Of a DNA stretch of 32,040 nucleotides, positions 14,403-23,354 are shown piece by piece. The notes under the pieces are model-generated. The model was not told where the DNA came from, ran no database searches, and was given only the letters and a program-made list of their open reading frames with translations. Numbering within the stretch: position 1 is the first letter of the stretch; the number at the start of each line of letters is the position of its first letter. Source of the stretch: Desulfuromonas sp. (GTDB taxonomy: Bacteria > Desulfobacterota > Desulfuromonadia > Desulfuromonadales > BM501); assembly GCF_002868845.1 (NCBI RefSeq), contig NZ_PKUB01000044.1, positions 1-32,040 on the forward strand, given 5' to 3'. The position numbers and the translations under genes were made by a program.

Positions 14403-17075
14403 TCAGAGCCGGCGCCGGTAGCGGCGAAGCAACAGGCTGTTGGTGACCACCGAAACGCTCGAGAAGGCCATGGCGAGGCCGGCGAACTCGGGCTTGAGAA
14501 CCACCCCGAAGGCCGGGTAAAGGGCACCGGCGGCAATGGGGATGCCGACCACGTTGTAAAAGAAGGCCCAGAACAGGTTCTGTTTGACCTTGGCCAGGGT
14601 CCTGCGGCCGAGGCGGATACCCCGTTCCACGTCCAGAATGTCCCCCCGGACCAGGACCATGTCGCCGGTCTCCTTGGCCACGTCCGTACCGCTACCGATA
14701 GCGATGCCGATATCCGCCTGGGCCAGGGCCGGTGCGTCGTTGATGCCGTCACCGACCATCCCCACGAAGTGCCCCTGCCCCTGGTACCTGCGGACAACTT
14801 CCAGTTTGTCGCTCGGAAGGACCTCGGCCTCCACCGCGTCCACGCCGATCTCGGCAGCCGCCGCCCGGGCCGCCGCGGCCCGGTCGCCGGTGATCATCAC
14901 CGTCTTCAGCCCCAGGTCCCTGAGCCGGGCAATGGTCTTGCCAGCGTTCTCATGAAGGGTGTCGGCAAGGCCCACCACCCCCAGCAAGGCGCCCGATCTG
15001 GCGAGATAGACCACCGACTTGCCGGCGGCGGTCAGTTCATCCACCGTCTCCATCAGGGGGGTCACGTCCACCCCCTCGCGCTCCATGAGACGATGGCTTC
15101 CGGCGAGAACTCTTGCGCCCTCCACCTCTGCGATCAGACCGTGGCCGCCAACCTCCGTCACCTCCCCGACGGCGGGGATGTCGATGCCCTCCTGACGCGC
15201 ACGGCGAACCACTGCCCGGGCCAGGGGGTGCAGGCTGCCCGCCTCGGCCCCGGCTGCGACCCGCAGCAGTTCCGCCTCGCTTTCGCCCCCGGCGGGAATC
15301 AGGTCGGTGACGGAGAACTCCCCCTTGGTGAGGGTGCCGGTCTTGTCGAGCAGCAGCACGTCAAGCCTGGACATGTTCTCCAGGACCGACGCGCGCTTGA
15401 AGAGGATTCCGGCCGAGAGACCGACAGCACTGCCGACCATGATGGCGGTCGGGGTGGCCAAACCGAGCGCGCAGGGGCAGGCGATGACCAGAACCGCGAT
15501 CGCCATCTTGAAAGCGAAAAGGAACTCGGCCCCCGCGGCAAACCGCCAGAGGAGAAAGGTCGCCAGGGCGACGGCCACCACGGCGGGGACGAAAACATTG
15601 GATACGGCATCGGCCAGGCGCTGGATGGGGGCCTTGTCCGCCTGGGCCTCCTCCACCATGCGCACGATCTGAGCGAGCACCGTCTCCTCGCCGACCCGAG
15701 TGGCCCTGACCACCAGCCTGCCGGTCCGGTTGATGGTGGCCCCGGTGACGCTGTCGCCCGCCTCCTTGTCCACCGGCACCGACTCGCCGGTGACCATCGA
15801 TTCGTCCACCGCCGAACTGCCCTCTTCCACCTCCCCGTCCACGGGGATCTTCTCTCCGGGGCGGACCACGACCCGGTCGCCGATGCCGACACGGTCCGCC
15901 GGCACATCCTCCTCGCGGCCGTCCACCAGCAGGGACGCCCTGTCGGCCTGGAGCTGGAGCAATGCCTTCAGGGCCTGGCTCGCCTTCCCCTTGGCCCGGG
16001 CCTCCAGCCACTTACCAAAGCGGATGAAGGTGACCAGCATGGCACTCGTCTCGAAAAAGACATGACCCGAAACCCCGAACAGGTTCAGCAGGGCGAACAT
16101 CGAATAGCCGTAGGCAGCGGTGATTCCCATGGCCACCAGCACGTCCATATTGGCCGAACGGTTTCGAAGCGACGTCCAGGCGCCACGGTAAAACGTGAGG
16201 CCAGCGCTGAACTGGATGACCGTGGCGAGCAGGGCGTTGAGGTAGACGGTGGACCCGCCGAAAGGCTCGGTCCACATCAAAGGAAGGATGGGAAGGGTGA
16301 GTATAGCGGAGAAGAGCAGCCAGCGAAGCTGGGCGCGGGCCTCGTCCTGCTCGCCTGCGCCCCCCCGGGACTCCAGGGGAGTGAAGCCGGCGTCCTGCAC
16401 GGCCCGAAAGATCTCGACCCGGCCGAGTTCGGCGGGATCGAACTCCACGGCGGCGCTGTCACCGGCAAGGTTGACCTGAACGGAGCGCACACCTCCCAGG
16501 GACTGAAGCTTCTTCTCGATCGTCCGGGCGCAGGAGGCGCAGTGCATGCCCTGGATCGCGAAGATCAGCCGCCCTGGGATCTCGGGGGCAGTCCCCGGCA
16601 ACAGGGCCCGATAGCCGAGATCCTGCACCTTGCCCACGATGTCGCCGGTATTCAGGCGATCGGCGTCGAAGACCACGGTCAGCTTTTCCACCGCGAAGTT
16701 GACCGAGGCCTCCTGCACCCCTTCCAGGCCGAAAACCCCCTTTTCGACCGTTCGGGCGCAATTGGCGCAGGTCATTCCCCCAAGCTGCAGGGTGAAAGTT
16801 TCGGTCCGCTTCGGCTCCCCGGCTTCCTCCTGGGTCTCCGATGGTGCCCGGTGTGCCGCCCCAAGGACCCCGCCAGCCTGAAAACCGGCAGCGGTGATGG
16901 CCGCCAAGATCTCCCGTCGGCCCGCCCGGAGCTCATCATAAACGACCGACGCCTCCTCTTTCTCCAAGGAGACCCGCACCGCCTTCACCCCGTCCAGGGA
17001 CTCCAACGCCGAAGTGACCTTAGACGCGCACCTCTGGCAGCTCATTCCGTGGACGGACACCGTGGTCTGCTTCAC
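14403..17075 (-). CDS. copA: copper-translocating P1B-type ATPase with three HMA domains
   Basis: An 890-residue copper exporter of the inner membrane. Three N-terminal heavy-metal-associated domains each have a CxxC: MSCQRCAS (Cys13/16), MTCANCART and MHCASCART. Next come eight predicted membrane segments with the copper-site CPC motif in [12 protein letters not shown] (about 533-535), the phosphorylation site DKTGTLT (Asp577), an SLHPLA segment with the nucleotide-binding HP, and [28 protein letters not shown]. These mark a Cu(I) exporter. One or two HMA domains are common; three is less usual. The start is a GTG at 17073-17075 with AGGAGG seven to eight bases before. The TPR gene ends 12 bases upstream. 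No copper regulator or chaperone is visible in the window. Confidence 0.95.
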   Translation of the reverse strand: MKQTTVSVHGMSCQRCASKVTSALESLDGVKAVRVSLEKEEASVVYDELRAGRREILAAITAAGFQAGGVLGAAHRAPSETQEEAGEPKRTETFTLQLGGMTCANCARTVEKGVFGLEGVQEASVNFAVEKLTVVFDADRLNTGDIVGKVQDLGYRALLPGTAPEIPGRLIFAIQGMHCASCARTIEKKLQSLGGVRSVQVNLAGDSAAVEFDPAELGRVEIFRAVQDAGFTPLESRGGAGEQDEARAQLRWLLFSAILTLPILPLMWTEPFGGSTVYLNALLATVIQFSAGLTFYRGAWTSLRNRSANMDVLVAMGITAAYGYSMFALLNLFGVSGHVFFETSAMLVTFIRFGKWLEARAKGKASQALKALLQLQADRASLLVDGREEDVPADRVGIGDRVVVRPGEKIPVDGEVEEGSSAVDESMVTGESVPVDKEAGDSVTGATINRTGRLVVRATRVGEETVLAQIVRMVEEAQADKAPIQRLADAVSNVFVPAVVAVALATFLLWRFAAGAEFLFAFKMAIAVLVIACPCALGLATPTAIMVGSAVGLSAGILFKRASVLENMSRLDVLLLDKTGTLTKGEFSVTDLIPAGGESEAELLRVAAGAEAGSLHPLARAVVRRARQEGIDIPAVGEVTEVGGHGLIAEVEGARVLAGSHRLMEREGVDVTPLMETVDELTAAGKSVVYLARSGALLGVVGLADTLHENAGKTIARLRDLGLKTVMITGDRAAAARAAAAEIGVDAVEAEVLPSDKLEVVRRYQGQGHFVGMVGDGINDAPALAQADIGIAIGSGTDVAKETGDMVLVRGDILDVERGIRLGRRTLAKVKQNLFWAFFYNVVGIPIAAGALYPAFGVVLKPEFAGLAMAFSSVSVVTNSLLLRRYRRRL

Positions 17076-17087
17076 GGGATGCCTCCT

Positions 17088-18332
17088 TCACACCGCCTTA
17101 TTGCTCCCGAACAGGCGCCGGAAAGAAGGCCGGTTGCGAATCGGGTCAAAATCCGGATCACGATCGGCGTCCTCCAAAAATTGCGGATCGAGAGTTGCTG
17201 CCTCTTCGAGAGACCGTACGGCCTCGCGCACCTGGCCCTTGAGGGCCATAGCACATGCCCGGTTGTAATGAGCCAGGGAATAGCGGCTGTCCTTTTCGAG
17301 GACCGCATCGAAGCAGACAAGGGCCTCGTCCACCCGGCCCATGTCCATGAGCACGTTCCCCTTGTTGTTGAGGGCATGAACCGCATCGGGGTCGCGGCCA
17401 AGGCTCTCGTCCAAGGCGGCCAGTGCCCCCGCTGCATCCCCCTGCTTCTCCAGGATCACCCCCCGGTAGAAAGGCGGTTCGGGGCTGCCCGGCTCCAGCC
17501 GTTCGGCTTCTTCTAGCACCACCAAAGCTTCGCCGAAATGCCCCAGGTCGGTGAGCAGGCTGGCCGTCTCGACCCAGGCCTCGAAAAATCCGGGATCGAG
17601 CTTCCGAACGACCTTTAGGTCGTCCAGGGCTGCCTGATGGCGGCCCAGCCGATAGTAGGAAAGACCGCGATTGTAGCGATAGATGGCGGTGTCGGGTTCG
17701 CGCGCGATGGCCCGATCGTAATCCTTCAGGGCCTCCTCGTCGCGCCCCAAGCCGGAAAGAGCGTAGCCCTTGCCGTTCAAACAGGAAGCGTCGTTGGAGC
17801 GAATACCCAGAGCCCGGGTGAAGACGTCCAGGGCTTCTTCGAAGCGACCCAAGTGGTTGAGGGCGTACCCCTTGTTGTAGAGGGGGTCGATGGCCTCCGG
17901 CATCCGCTTGAGGGCCTTATCGTACCACTCCAGTGACTCCTCGGTCCGTCCCAATCCGTCCAGAACGTTGCCGAGGTTGAGGTAGGCCTCTGGAAAGTCA
18001 GGCTGCAGATCAAGGCAACGCCGGAAGTGACTCAGGGCCTCCTGGTATTCGCCGATGCGTTCCAGAAGCACGCCGTAATTGTGATGGATCGATCCGTTGC
18101 GGGGTTCCAGGCGCAAGGCCTTCTGGAACAACCCCAGAGCCTTGACCTCATCCCCCAGGTTAAAGGCCGCCACCGCGCAGAGGTTCAGGGCATCAACCCG
18201 CAGCGGATGGTTCTCCAGGCAGTTTTCCGCCATCTCCAGAGCGCCGCTGTCATCCCCCCGGTCCAAAGACATCTGGGCCAGTTCCAGGGTGTCGTCGTTC
18301 TCTTCCAGGTATTCGTCGAATTCCTCGTTCAT
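17088..18332 (-). CDS. tetratricopeptide repeat (TPR) protein
   Basis: A 414-residue protein made almost entirely of TPR units, about eleven of them, each about 34 residues with the Y/F...LG...EA...A pattern (for example LYNKGYALNHLGRFEEALDVF). It has no signal peptide or membrane segment, so it is probably a cytoplasmic scaffold. The first 40 residues are very acidic (MNEEFDEYLEENDD). I chose the ATG at 18332, with GGAG six bases before; an upstream extension to 18452 would pass through the tautomerase terminator and is not supported. It precedes copA by 12 bases, so it is likely co-transcribed, but a functional link to copper is not shown. Its partners are unknown. Confidence 0.87.
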   Translation of the reverse strand: MNEEFDEYLEENDDTLELAQMSLDRGDDSGALEMAENCLENHPLRVDALNLCAVAAFNLGDEVKALGLFQKALRLEPRNGSIHHNYGVLLERIGEYQEALSHFRRCLDLQPDFPEAYLNLGNVLDGLGRTEESLEWYDKALKRMPEAIDPLYNKGYALNHLGRFEEALDVFTRALGIRSNDASCLNGKGYALSGLGRDEEALKDYDRAIAREPDTAIYRYNRGLSYYRLGRHQAALDDLKVVRKLDPGFFEAWVETASLLTDLGHFGEALVVLEEAERLEPGSPEPPFYRGVILEKQGDAAGALAALDESLGRDPDAVHALNNKGNVLMDMGRVDEALVCFDAVLEKDSRYSLAHYNRACAMALKGQVREAVRSLEEAATLDPQFLEDADRDPDFDPIRNRPSFRRLFGSNKAV

Positions 18333-18401
18333 GCCAGCTCCCGGCGGTAGGGAAAAACGTCCGGTCATGCCTGAGGCGGTCCGGGGGAGCCAATATAACA
18401 G

Positions 18402-18439
18402 AAAAGACCTGACGAAGCACCTTGTTCCGCAGGTCTTTT
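18402..18439 (-). terminator. terminator of the tautomerase-like gene
   Basis: A ten-base stem AAAAGACCTG / CAGGTCTTTT with an 18-base loop, about 50 bases past the stop at 18489. The minus-strand tail has four T residues inside the stem. The long loop makes it moderate in strength. Confidence 0.6.
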
Positions 18440-18488
18440 CCCGAGGCATCAACCACCTCTCTGCGGAGCCAGTCGGACCTCGATCAAT

Positions 18489-18707
18489 TCACTTCGGGGA
18501 AATGCCGGGAACCCCCTTGGCACGGAGGCTCTCCACCGTCTCCCCCCGCACTCCCCAGTTGCCCGGGGGCACCTCCTCGACGACCACATGGGTCGATGCC
18601 GGGTTCTTGCTCAAAACCCTGGCAAGCAGGTCGGTGATTCCCTCGACAAGCTGTTCCTTTTGCTCTTTCGTCGCCCCGGTAGTGATGCGCACGTTCACGA
18701 AGGGCAT
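18489..18707 (-). CDS. 4-oxalocrotonate tautomerase-like protein
   Basis: A 72-residue protein starting MPFVNVRITTGATKEQKEQLVEGITDLLARVLSKNP, the classic 4-oxalocrotonate tautomerase fold. After loss of Met, Pro1 would be the catalytic base. The VVVEEVPPGNWGVRG segment matches the VIDEVPxENWGxGG motif. Such enzymes isomerise 2-hydroxymuconate-type dienols; many small homologues have unknown natural substrates, and no aromatic degradation gene is nearby. The ATG at 18707 has AGGAGG about five bases before. Its C-terminus is a few residues longer than the 62-residue standard. Confidence 0.86.
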   Translation of the reverse strand: MPFVNVRITTGATKEQKEQLVEGITDLLARVLSKNPASTHVVVEEVPPGNWGVRGETVESLRAKGVPGISPK

Positions 18708-18887
18708 GGCTCCTCCTGGATTGTAGGTTGGAGACAGACCTGAGCCGACCCTCCCGGACCGGACAAACGGCTGCCTGAATCATAGCATCTCCGTGGATCC
18801 CCCCACGGTCCCGCCCGAAAGATTCGAACCAGGGCTTCTGCGATGCCGGCCCCCATTCGGACACGCCCATGGCGGCGCTTCGGTCAC

Positions 18888-18916
18888 TTGACTTTGCACA
18901 TCGCTGTCACTATAGT
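18888..18916 (+). promoter_or_regulatory. promoter of lpxH
   Basis: -35 TTGACT (18888-18893), a 17-base spacer and -10 TATAGT (18911-18916). The -10 ends only eight bases before the lpxH ATG at 18925, so transcription should start within about two bases of the start codon. Confidence 0.65.
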
Positions 18917-18924
18917 TGGCTCCC

Positions 18925-19665
18925 ATGAAAGAGAAAGACCTCTTCATCGCCGATGCCCATCTGCTCGACCCCGGCGACGCCAACTACCGGCGCCTGCTGA
19001 CATTCCTTGACGAACAGAGGGGACGCATCCGCACACTTTACCTGCTCGGCGACATCTTCGACTTCTGGTTCGGCTACCGGCACACCGTCTTTGCCCCGTA
19101 CGTTCCCATCCTGGAAGCCCTTCGCCGGATACGCGAGGAGGGGACGGAAATCGTCTACGTCGAAGGCAACCACGACTTTCACATGGGCCCCTTCTTCGAG
19201 CAGACCCTCGGCTGCCGGATCCTGCCCGACGGGGGCGAGGTGCGAATCGACGACGAGCGGATTTTTATCGCCCACGGCGACCTGGTCCGCCCCGACGACC
19301 CCGGCTACCGCCTGCTGCGCCGCTGCCTGCGCAGCAGACCCCTGAACTGGCTCATGCGCCTTATCCCCCCCGACTGGGCCTGGTCCGTGGCCCGCTGGGC
19401 CAGCCGCCAGAGCCAGAAAACCCCCCACGTCGACAGGAACAAAGGACAATCCGAGGCGACCCTGGCCTCCTTCGCCCGGCAACGCTTCGCCGAAGGGTAT
19501 CGGGCCGTGGTCACCGGGCATTTCCACTCCCCCATGATCCGTACCATCGAGGAGGGTACTCTGGTCGCCCTCGGAGACTGGATCGACCAGTTTTCCTACG
19601 CCGTCTACGAGGACGGCGCCTTTTCTCTTCGCAGTTTCAAAGGGGCCGGTTCCAAGACCGACTGA
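18925..19665 (+). CDS. lpxH: UDP-2,3-diacylglucosamine diphosphatase (LpxH-type)
   Basis: A 246-residue metallophosphoesterase. Lipid A biosynthesis needs it to cut UDP-2,3-diacylglucosamine into lipid X and UMP at the inner membrane. The metal-binding motifs are all present: ADAH (Asp10, His12), LGDIFDFWFG (Asp43), GNHDFH (Asn82, His83), AHGD (His117) and GHFHSP (His199, His201). The GDxFDxWFG and WARxxSRxS-like parts favour LpxH over a general phosphatase. I chose the ATG at 18925; an in-frame TTG at 18916 lies inside the -10 box. There is no ribosome site before the ATG, and the promoter is almost touching it, so the mRNA may be leaderless. The gene stands alone and meets the YihY gene end-on, nine bases away. 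Confidence 0.88.
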   Translation: MKEKDLFIADAHLLDPGDANYRRLLTFLDEQRGRIRTLYLLGDIFDFWFGYRHTVFAPYVPILEALRRIREEGTEIVYVEGNHDFHMGPFFEQTLGCRILPDGGEVRIDDERIFIAHGDLVRPDDPGYRLLRRCLRSRPLNWLMRLIPPDWAWSVARWASRQSQKTPHVDRNKGQSEATLASFARQRFAEGYRAVVTGHFHSPMIRTIEEGTLVALGDWIDQFSYAVYEDGAFSLRSFKGAGSKTD

Positions 19666-19674
19666 GTCTGGGCT

Positions 19675-21045
19675 CTACCCTTCCCCCTCCTCGCCTTCCT
19701 CCCCCCTTCTTTCCCTCATCCGGGTCACCAGATCCTGCAGGGTCGCCCCTTGCAGGGCGGAACGGCCCGCTTCCGCGATGCGCGCCTCGATCTCCGTCAC
19801 CACATCCCGTTCCGGGGTTCGACGCAGACGAGCGAAGGTGACGCCGTCCCCCTTCAACCCCTCCAGCAGATCATGCACCGTTAGAACTTCGGGAGCCAAA
19901 CCGGGCTGATAGTGGCAGCCTTCGTCGCCATTATCATGCACCTCCGATAGGAACCCGAGACTAACCAACTGGGCGAGGATGTTTTTGGCCAGCCGCGGAG
20001 GCAGGTCGAGATCGACGCAGAGGCGCTCCGGGGTCCAGCGCTTCTCGCCGCGATAGAAGGCCTCGCCAACCACCAGCATCACGGTCAGGGCCACCATCTC
20101 GCGACTGGAGAAGTTGACCTGCTCGCCGCGCACATCGCTCGGGACGAGGCGCAGGTTCTGCCAGGCATAGGTCACCTCCAGCCCAAGGAGGACGATGAGC
20201 CAGCTGAGATAGATCCAGACCATGAAAATGGGAAGGGCGGCCATGGTGCCGTAGATGGCGTTGTACTTGGCCACACCGACCTGGAAGTGGACATAACCCA
20301 ACTGTGCCAACTGCCACAAGGTACCGCCAAAGATGCCGCCGACCACGGCGGCACGGTAGTTCACCTTGGTGTTGGGCATGAAGATGTACAGGGCTGTGAA
20401 GGCAATCCACATCCCCAGATAGGGGATGGTGCTGAAGAGGAAAAGAATAATCGGTCCGATGAAGGCGGTGGCCTGGAAGCGGGCGACGAAGGCGTGGCTT
20501 TGCAGAGTGGAGGTCATGGAGATGGCCGCGATCACCAGCAAAGGCCCTACCGTGACAACCGAGAAATAGTCGGCGAAGCGTCGCAGCAGGCCGCGGGTTT
20601 CGTCCACCCCCCAGATGGCGTTGAAACTTTTCTCGATGTTGGAGAGAAGGGTCAGTACCGTGAAGATCAACATGGCGAGGCCAAGCATCCCGAGGCGACC
20701 CACGTTGGTGTTGTCGATATAGTTGACGATCTCGCCGATCACCTCCCCGGAACCGGCGGCGAACTTCTCCAGCAGAAGCGGTTGCAGGGAGTTCTGAACA
20801 CCGAAGCCCTTGAGTACCGCGAACATGAGGGCCAGCAGAGGAACGATCGACAGGAGGGTCGCGTAGGTCAGAGCCGAGGCCCGCAGCAGGCAACGATCGG
20901 CAATGAAATCGCGTACGACGAGGTTCGCGACCTGCACCTGCCGAACCAGCAAGGCTTTCGCCCGCGGCAGATCCGAGATGTCAACCTCCCACAGGTCGCG
21001 AAACAGAAACCTCTTCACCCTTCTGAGCTGATCCAGCAGACCCAC
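19675..21045 (-). CDS. YihY/BrkB family inner-membrane protein
   Basis: A 456-residue membrane protein of the YihY/virulence factor BrkB family (UPF0761), once mislabelled RNase BN. The core (about 60-310) has six membrane segments with family-typical text: LRASALTYATLLSIVPLLALMFAVLKGFG at the start, and YGTMAALPIFMVWIYLSWLIVLLGLEVTYAW at the end. About 140 C-terminal residues after the core are soluble and include a winged-helix-like segment (WTPERLCVDLDLPPRLAKNILAQLVSLGFL), as in many longer family members. A charged tail closes it (RRGEEGEEGEG). I chose the GTG at 21045, with GGAGGG six bases before; a TTG at 21069 lacks one. Transport or lipid function has been discussed for this family but is not established here. 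Confidence 0.9.
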   Translation of the reverse strand: MGLLDQLRRVKRFLFRDLWEVDISDLPRAKALLVRQVQVANLVVRDFIADRCLLRASALTYATLLSIVPLLALMFAVLKGFGVQNSLQPLLLEKFAAGSGEVIGEIVNYIDNTNVGRLGMLGLAMLIFTVLTLLSNIEKSFNAIWGVDETRGLLRRFADYFSVVTVGPLLVIAAISMTSTLQSHAFVARFQATAFIGPIILFLFSTIPYLGMWIAFTALYIFMPNTKVNYRAAVVGGIFGGTLWQLAQLGYVHFQVGVAKYNAIYGTMAALPIFMVWIYLSWLIVLLGLEVTYAWQNLRLVPSDVRGEQVNFSSREMVALTVMLVVGEAFYRGEKRWTPERLCVDLDLPPRLAKNILAQLVSLGFLSEVHDNGDEGCHYQPGLAPEVLTVHDLLEGLKGDGVTFARLRRTPERDVVTEIEARIAEAGRSALQGATLQDLVTRMRERRGEEGEEGEG

Positions 21046-21095
21046 GGCAACCCTCCGGTAAGGACTCAACCTGCGCGCCGCAGAGGCGCTTTATT

Positions 21096-21125
21096 AAATT
21101 ACACCACATCTATGCAATTTGACAA
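21096..21125 (-). promoter_or_regulatory. possible promoter of the YihY gene
   Basis: Minus strand: -35 TTGTCA (21120-21125), an 18-base spacer and -10 TAATTT (21096-21101), in an AT-rich island. The -10 is only three of six to consensus. Confidence 0.38.
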
Positions 21126-21138
21126 TGATAATGGGGTG

Positions 21139-21666
21139 TTACCAGGAAGACAAGAGAGCGTCGGCGAGACTCAGCCGCGGGGCCTCGGGAGGCGTCCCCT
21201 GGTATTTTTCGGCCACTAACAATCCGTTGACCGTGGCCAGGGTGGCGTTGAGCAGGTCAAGATTAATAACCGCCTCGGCGGGAAGAGAGGCGGCCCCGGT
21301 GAAGTTCTGAGGACAGAAATCGATGCGACGCTCCCCTCCTTCGCCGGTGAGCAGAGGCAATCCATGGGTACGGCAGATAATCGGGCGTGCCGAATACAGC
21401 AGGCACTCCCCACCCTTCAACAGGGGGCAGGGGGCGTCGGGGGCGACCTTACGGGCCAGTCCACGAAGTCGGTTCGCGGCCTTCTCGGGCATTTCCTCCA
21501 GGGCGCGGGCCAAGGCATACCCTTCCACGGGAAAGACGCTCAGGTGGCGACAGCAGCTGTCGCAACCCCTATGGCAGGCGATCTCATCGGAGAAGGCCTC
21601 CTCGATCCGGCCGGCCAAAGCATCGACCCGTTCCACCAGGGTACGATAGTTTTCGAGCAGGTCCAT
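21139..21666 (-). CDS. YkgJ family cysteine-cluster protein
   Basis: A 175-residue protein with the CxxxCxxCC motif (Cys31, Cys35, Cys38, Cys39) and further Cys at 80, 88, 98 and 118, in the order typical of YkgJ-type putative zinc- or iron-binding proteins (CPLLKGGECLLYSARPIICRTHG). Function in this family is mostly unknown; some members act in metal handling or as chaperone-like partners. The ATG at 21666 has GGAAGG eight bases before. It lies 93 bases upstream of the YihY gene, with a possible promoter between, so co-transcription is uncertain. About 270 bases separate it from the M16 pair, with no feature I could support. Confidence 0.87.
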   Translation of the reverse strand: MDLLENYRTLVERVDALAGRIEEAFSDEIACHRGCDSCCRHLSVFPVEGYALARALEEMPEKAANRLRGLARKVAPDAPCPLLKGGECLLYSARPIICRTHGLPLLTGEGGERRIDFCPQNFTGAASLPAEAVINLDLLNATLATVNGLLVAEKYQGTPPEAPRLSLADALLSSW

Positions 21667-21938
21667 TGGTACATCCTTCCTTGGTTGTCTCCCCCTCCGA
21701 CGTTCAGGGGCACAGGAACTCCGGCACCCCGTTCACCACAAAGGGGATGCGGGAAAACAAGCATCAAGTCCAAGATGCGGCAAATAAACGGTGCTGCCGA
21801 TGAAACCGACCCAACACTGCAAATCGTCGGCCCGATTCAGAAAAACAGATCTCTGCCGATGGCACCGATGCCGGCGCCCTTCCCGAGAGACGCTGCAGAG
21901 GCAAGAGACGCAGACACCTCGAGTTTCGCCGCCACGCC

Positions 21939-23354
21939 TCAGTCTATCTGCGCGGCGGGGCGCACCGGCAGGCCCAGAGAGGAAGGCGGGGCATCGAGGG
22001 CGGCCTCGTCCCCGACCAGAACCACGATCTGGCGATCGGGGTCGAGATAGCGGCGGGCCACCCGCAGCACGTCCTCCCCGGTCACCGCCGCCACCTTGTC
22101 CCGATAGGTTTCCAGGTAGCCATCGGGATAGTCGAAGAAGTCCAGGCGCAGCCTCTGGGTGACGATGTCGTGGCTGTCGGTGAAAGCGAAAACGAAGGAG
22201 TTGATCAGGCTCTCCTTGGCCAGTTGCAGGTCCGCTTCGGGAACGGGGCTTTCGCGCATCTCACCGATCAGGGCCCTCATCAGGCCTACCACCTCCATGG
22301 TCGAGGCGCTCTTGGTCTCGGCCCCGGCGATAAAGGGCCCGGGCAGGAGTCGGCCGACCTGGAAATAGGAATAGACCGAATAAGCCAGACCCCGGTTGGA
22401 GCGAACTTCGCGCATGAGCCTTGAATTGAAGCCTCCCCCCCCGAGGATGAAGTTCATGACCCGAAGGGCCTGCAGGTCGGGGTTGCCCTTCTCGATGCCG
22501 ACCTGTCCCATGAGAATCGTGGTCTGGGGGATCTCCTTCTGCGCCAGGATCAGCGACGGAGAGGTCACGCCCCCGAAGGGCGGCACATCCTGATACCGGA
22601 AAGCCCCCCCTTCCCAGGAGCCGAACAGTTCCTCCAGAAGCGCCTTCAGTTCCCCCCGGGAGAAGTCCCCCGAAATGCCGAGCCAAAGGTTTTCGGGATG
22701 AGAATAGCGCCGGTGAAAAGCGACCAGGTCCTCGCGGGTGACCGCCTGCAGGGTCTTCTCCGTGGGAGTGCGCCCCAGGGGATGGTCTCCGTAAAGGGCC
22801 TTCATGAAGGTGCGCTGGGCCACCGCTCCGGGGTCATCATCCTGGCGGCGCACCCCCTCGACGGCCTGCTTGCGGGCCAGCTCGAGACGCTGGACGTCAA
22901 AGCCGGGACGGCGCAGGACATCGGCCAAAACACCCAGTCCAGCCCGCAGGTCGCCGCTTCGCAAGGAAAGGCCGAGGGTGGTGGTATAGGTGTCGGAGGT
23001 CGCGGAGAAATCGGCGGCCAGGTGTTCCAGTTTCTCGTCGAGCGCTTCGGGACTCATCTCCCCGGCCCCACCGGTGCGCAGCAGGGAAGCGAACACTCCA
23101 CCCTGGCCGGTCTTGGTCGCCGGGTCGCCGATGGATCCCGCTCCGATCATCGCAGTCACCGAGACCAGAGGCAGTTCGTGGTCCTCCTTGAGGAAGAGTC
23201 GGATGCCGTTTGGAAGGACGAGTCTCTCCACCTGCGGCAATTCAAAGGCCAGAGGAGAGAATTGCATCTGGTCCGGGTGAAGCGGCATCCGGGCGGAACA
23301 GGCGGTCAGCACGAAGCACAGAAGGATCAGGGCCCAACAGCGAAGGCGGTTCAT
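21939..23354 (-). CDS. M16-family lipoprotein, non-catalytic partner
   Basis: A 471-residue M16 (insulinase-like) protein. A lipobox LTAC (Cys19) makes it a lipoprotein. Two M16 halves are clear: the first begins near residue 43, the second ends near 440. At the place where active enzymes have HxxEH it reads GQGGVFASLLRTGG (about residues 83-96), so zinc binding is lost. The second half keeps the substrate-binding R/Y loop (SNRGLAYSV). This is the usual inactive partner of paired M16 proteins, as in the bacterial YmxG-like and mitochondrial processing peptidase pairs. It overlaps the active gene by four bases (ATGA), so they should form one heterodimer in the envelope. Substrate unknown. Confidence 0.9.
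   Translation of the reverse strand: MNRLRCWALILLCFVLTACSARMPLHPDQMQFSPLAFELPQVERLVLPNGIRLFLKEDHELPLVSVTAMIGAGSIGDPATKTGQGGVFASLLRTGGAGEMSPEALDEKLEHLAADFSATSDTYTTTLGLSLRSGDLRAGLGVLADVLRRPGFDVQRLELARKQAVEGVRRQDDDPGAVAQRTFMKALYGDHPLGRTPTEKTLQAVTREDLVAFHRRYSHPENLWLGISGDFSRGELKALLEELFGSWEGGAFRYQDVPPFGGVTSPSLILAQKEIPQTTILMGQVGIEKGNPDLQALRVMNFILGGGGFNSRLMREVRSNRGLAYSVYSYFQVGRLLPGPFIAGAETKSASTMEVVGLMRALIGEMRESPVPEADLQLAKESLINSFVFAFTDSHDIVTQRLRLDFFDYPDGYLETYRDKVAAVTGEDVLRVARRYLDPDRQIVVLVGDEAALDAPPSSLGLPVRPAAQID

Noticed and set aside
13901-14797. Upstream extension of the DHH gene
   Set aside because: It runs through the TIGR00725 and copA genes in a wrong frame; the true start is the ATG at 13900.
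14769-17516. 915-codon open frame on the plus strand
   Set aside because: It lies antisense to copA, reads as low-complexity Gly/His/Gln-rich text and has no ribosome site. It is a high-GC shadow.
18815-18850. tRNA T-arm-like TTCGAACC, also near 4561
   Set aside because: No matching stems, anticodon arm or acceptor stem on either strand. The short match to the second site is chance-like.
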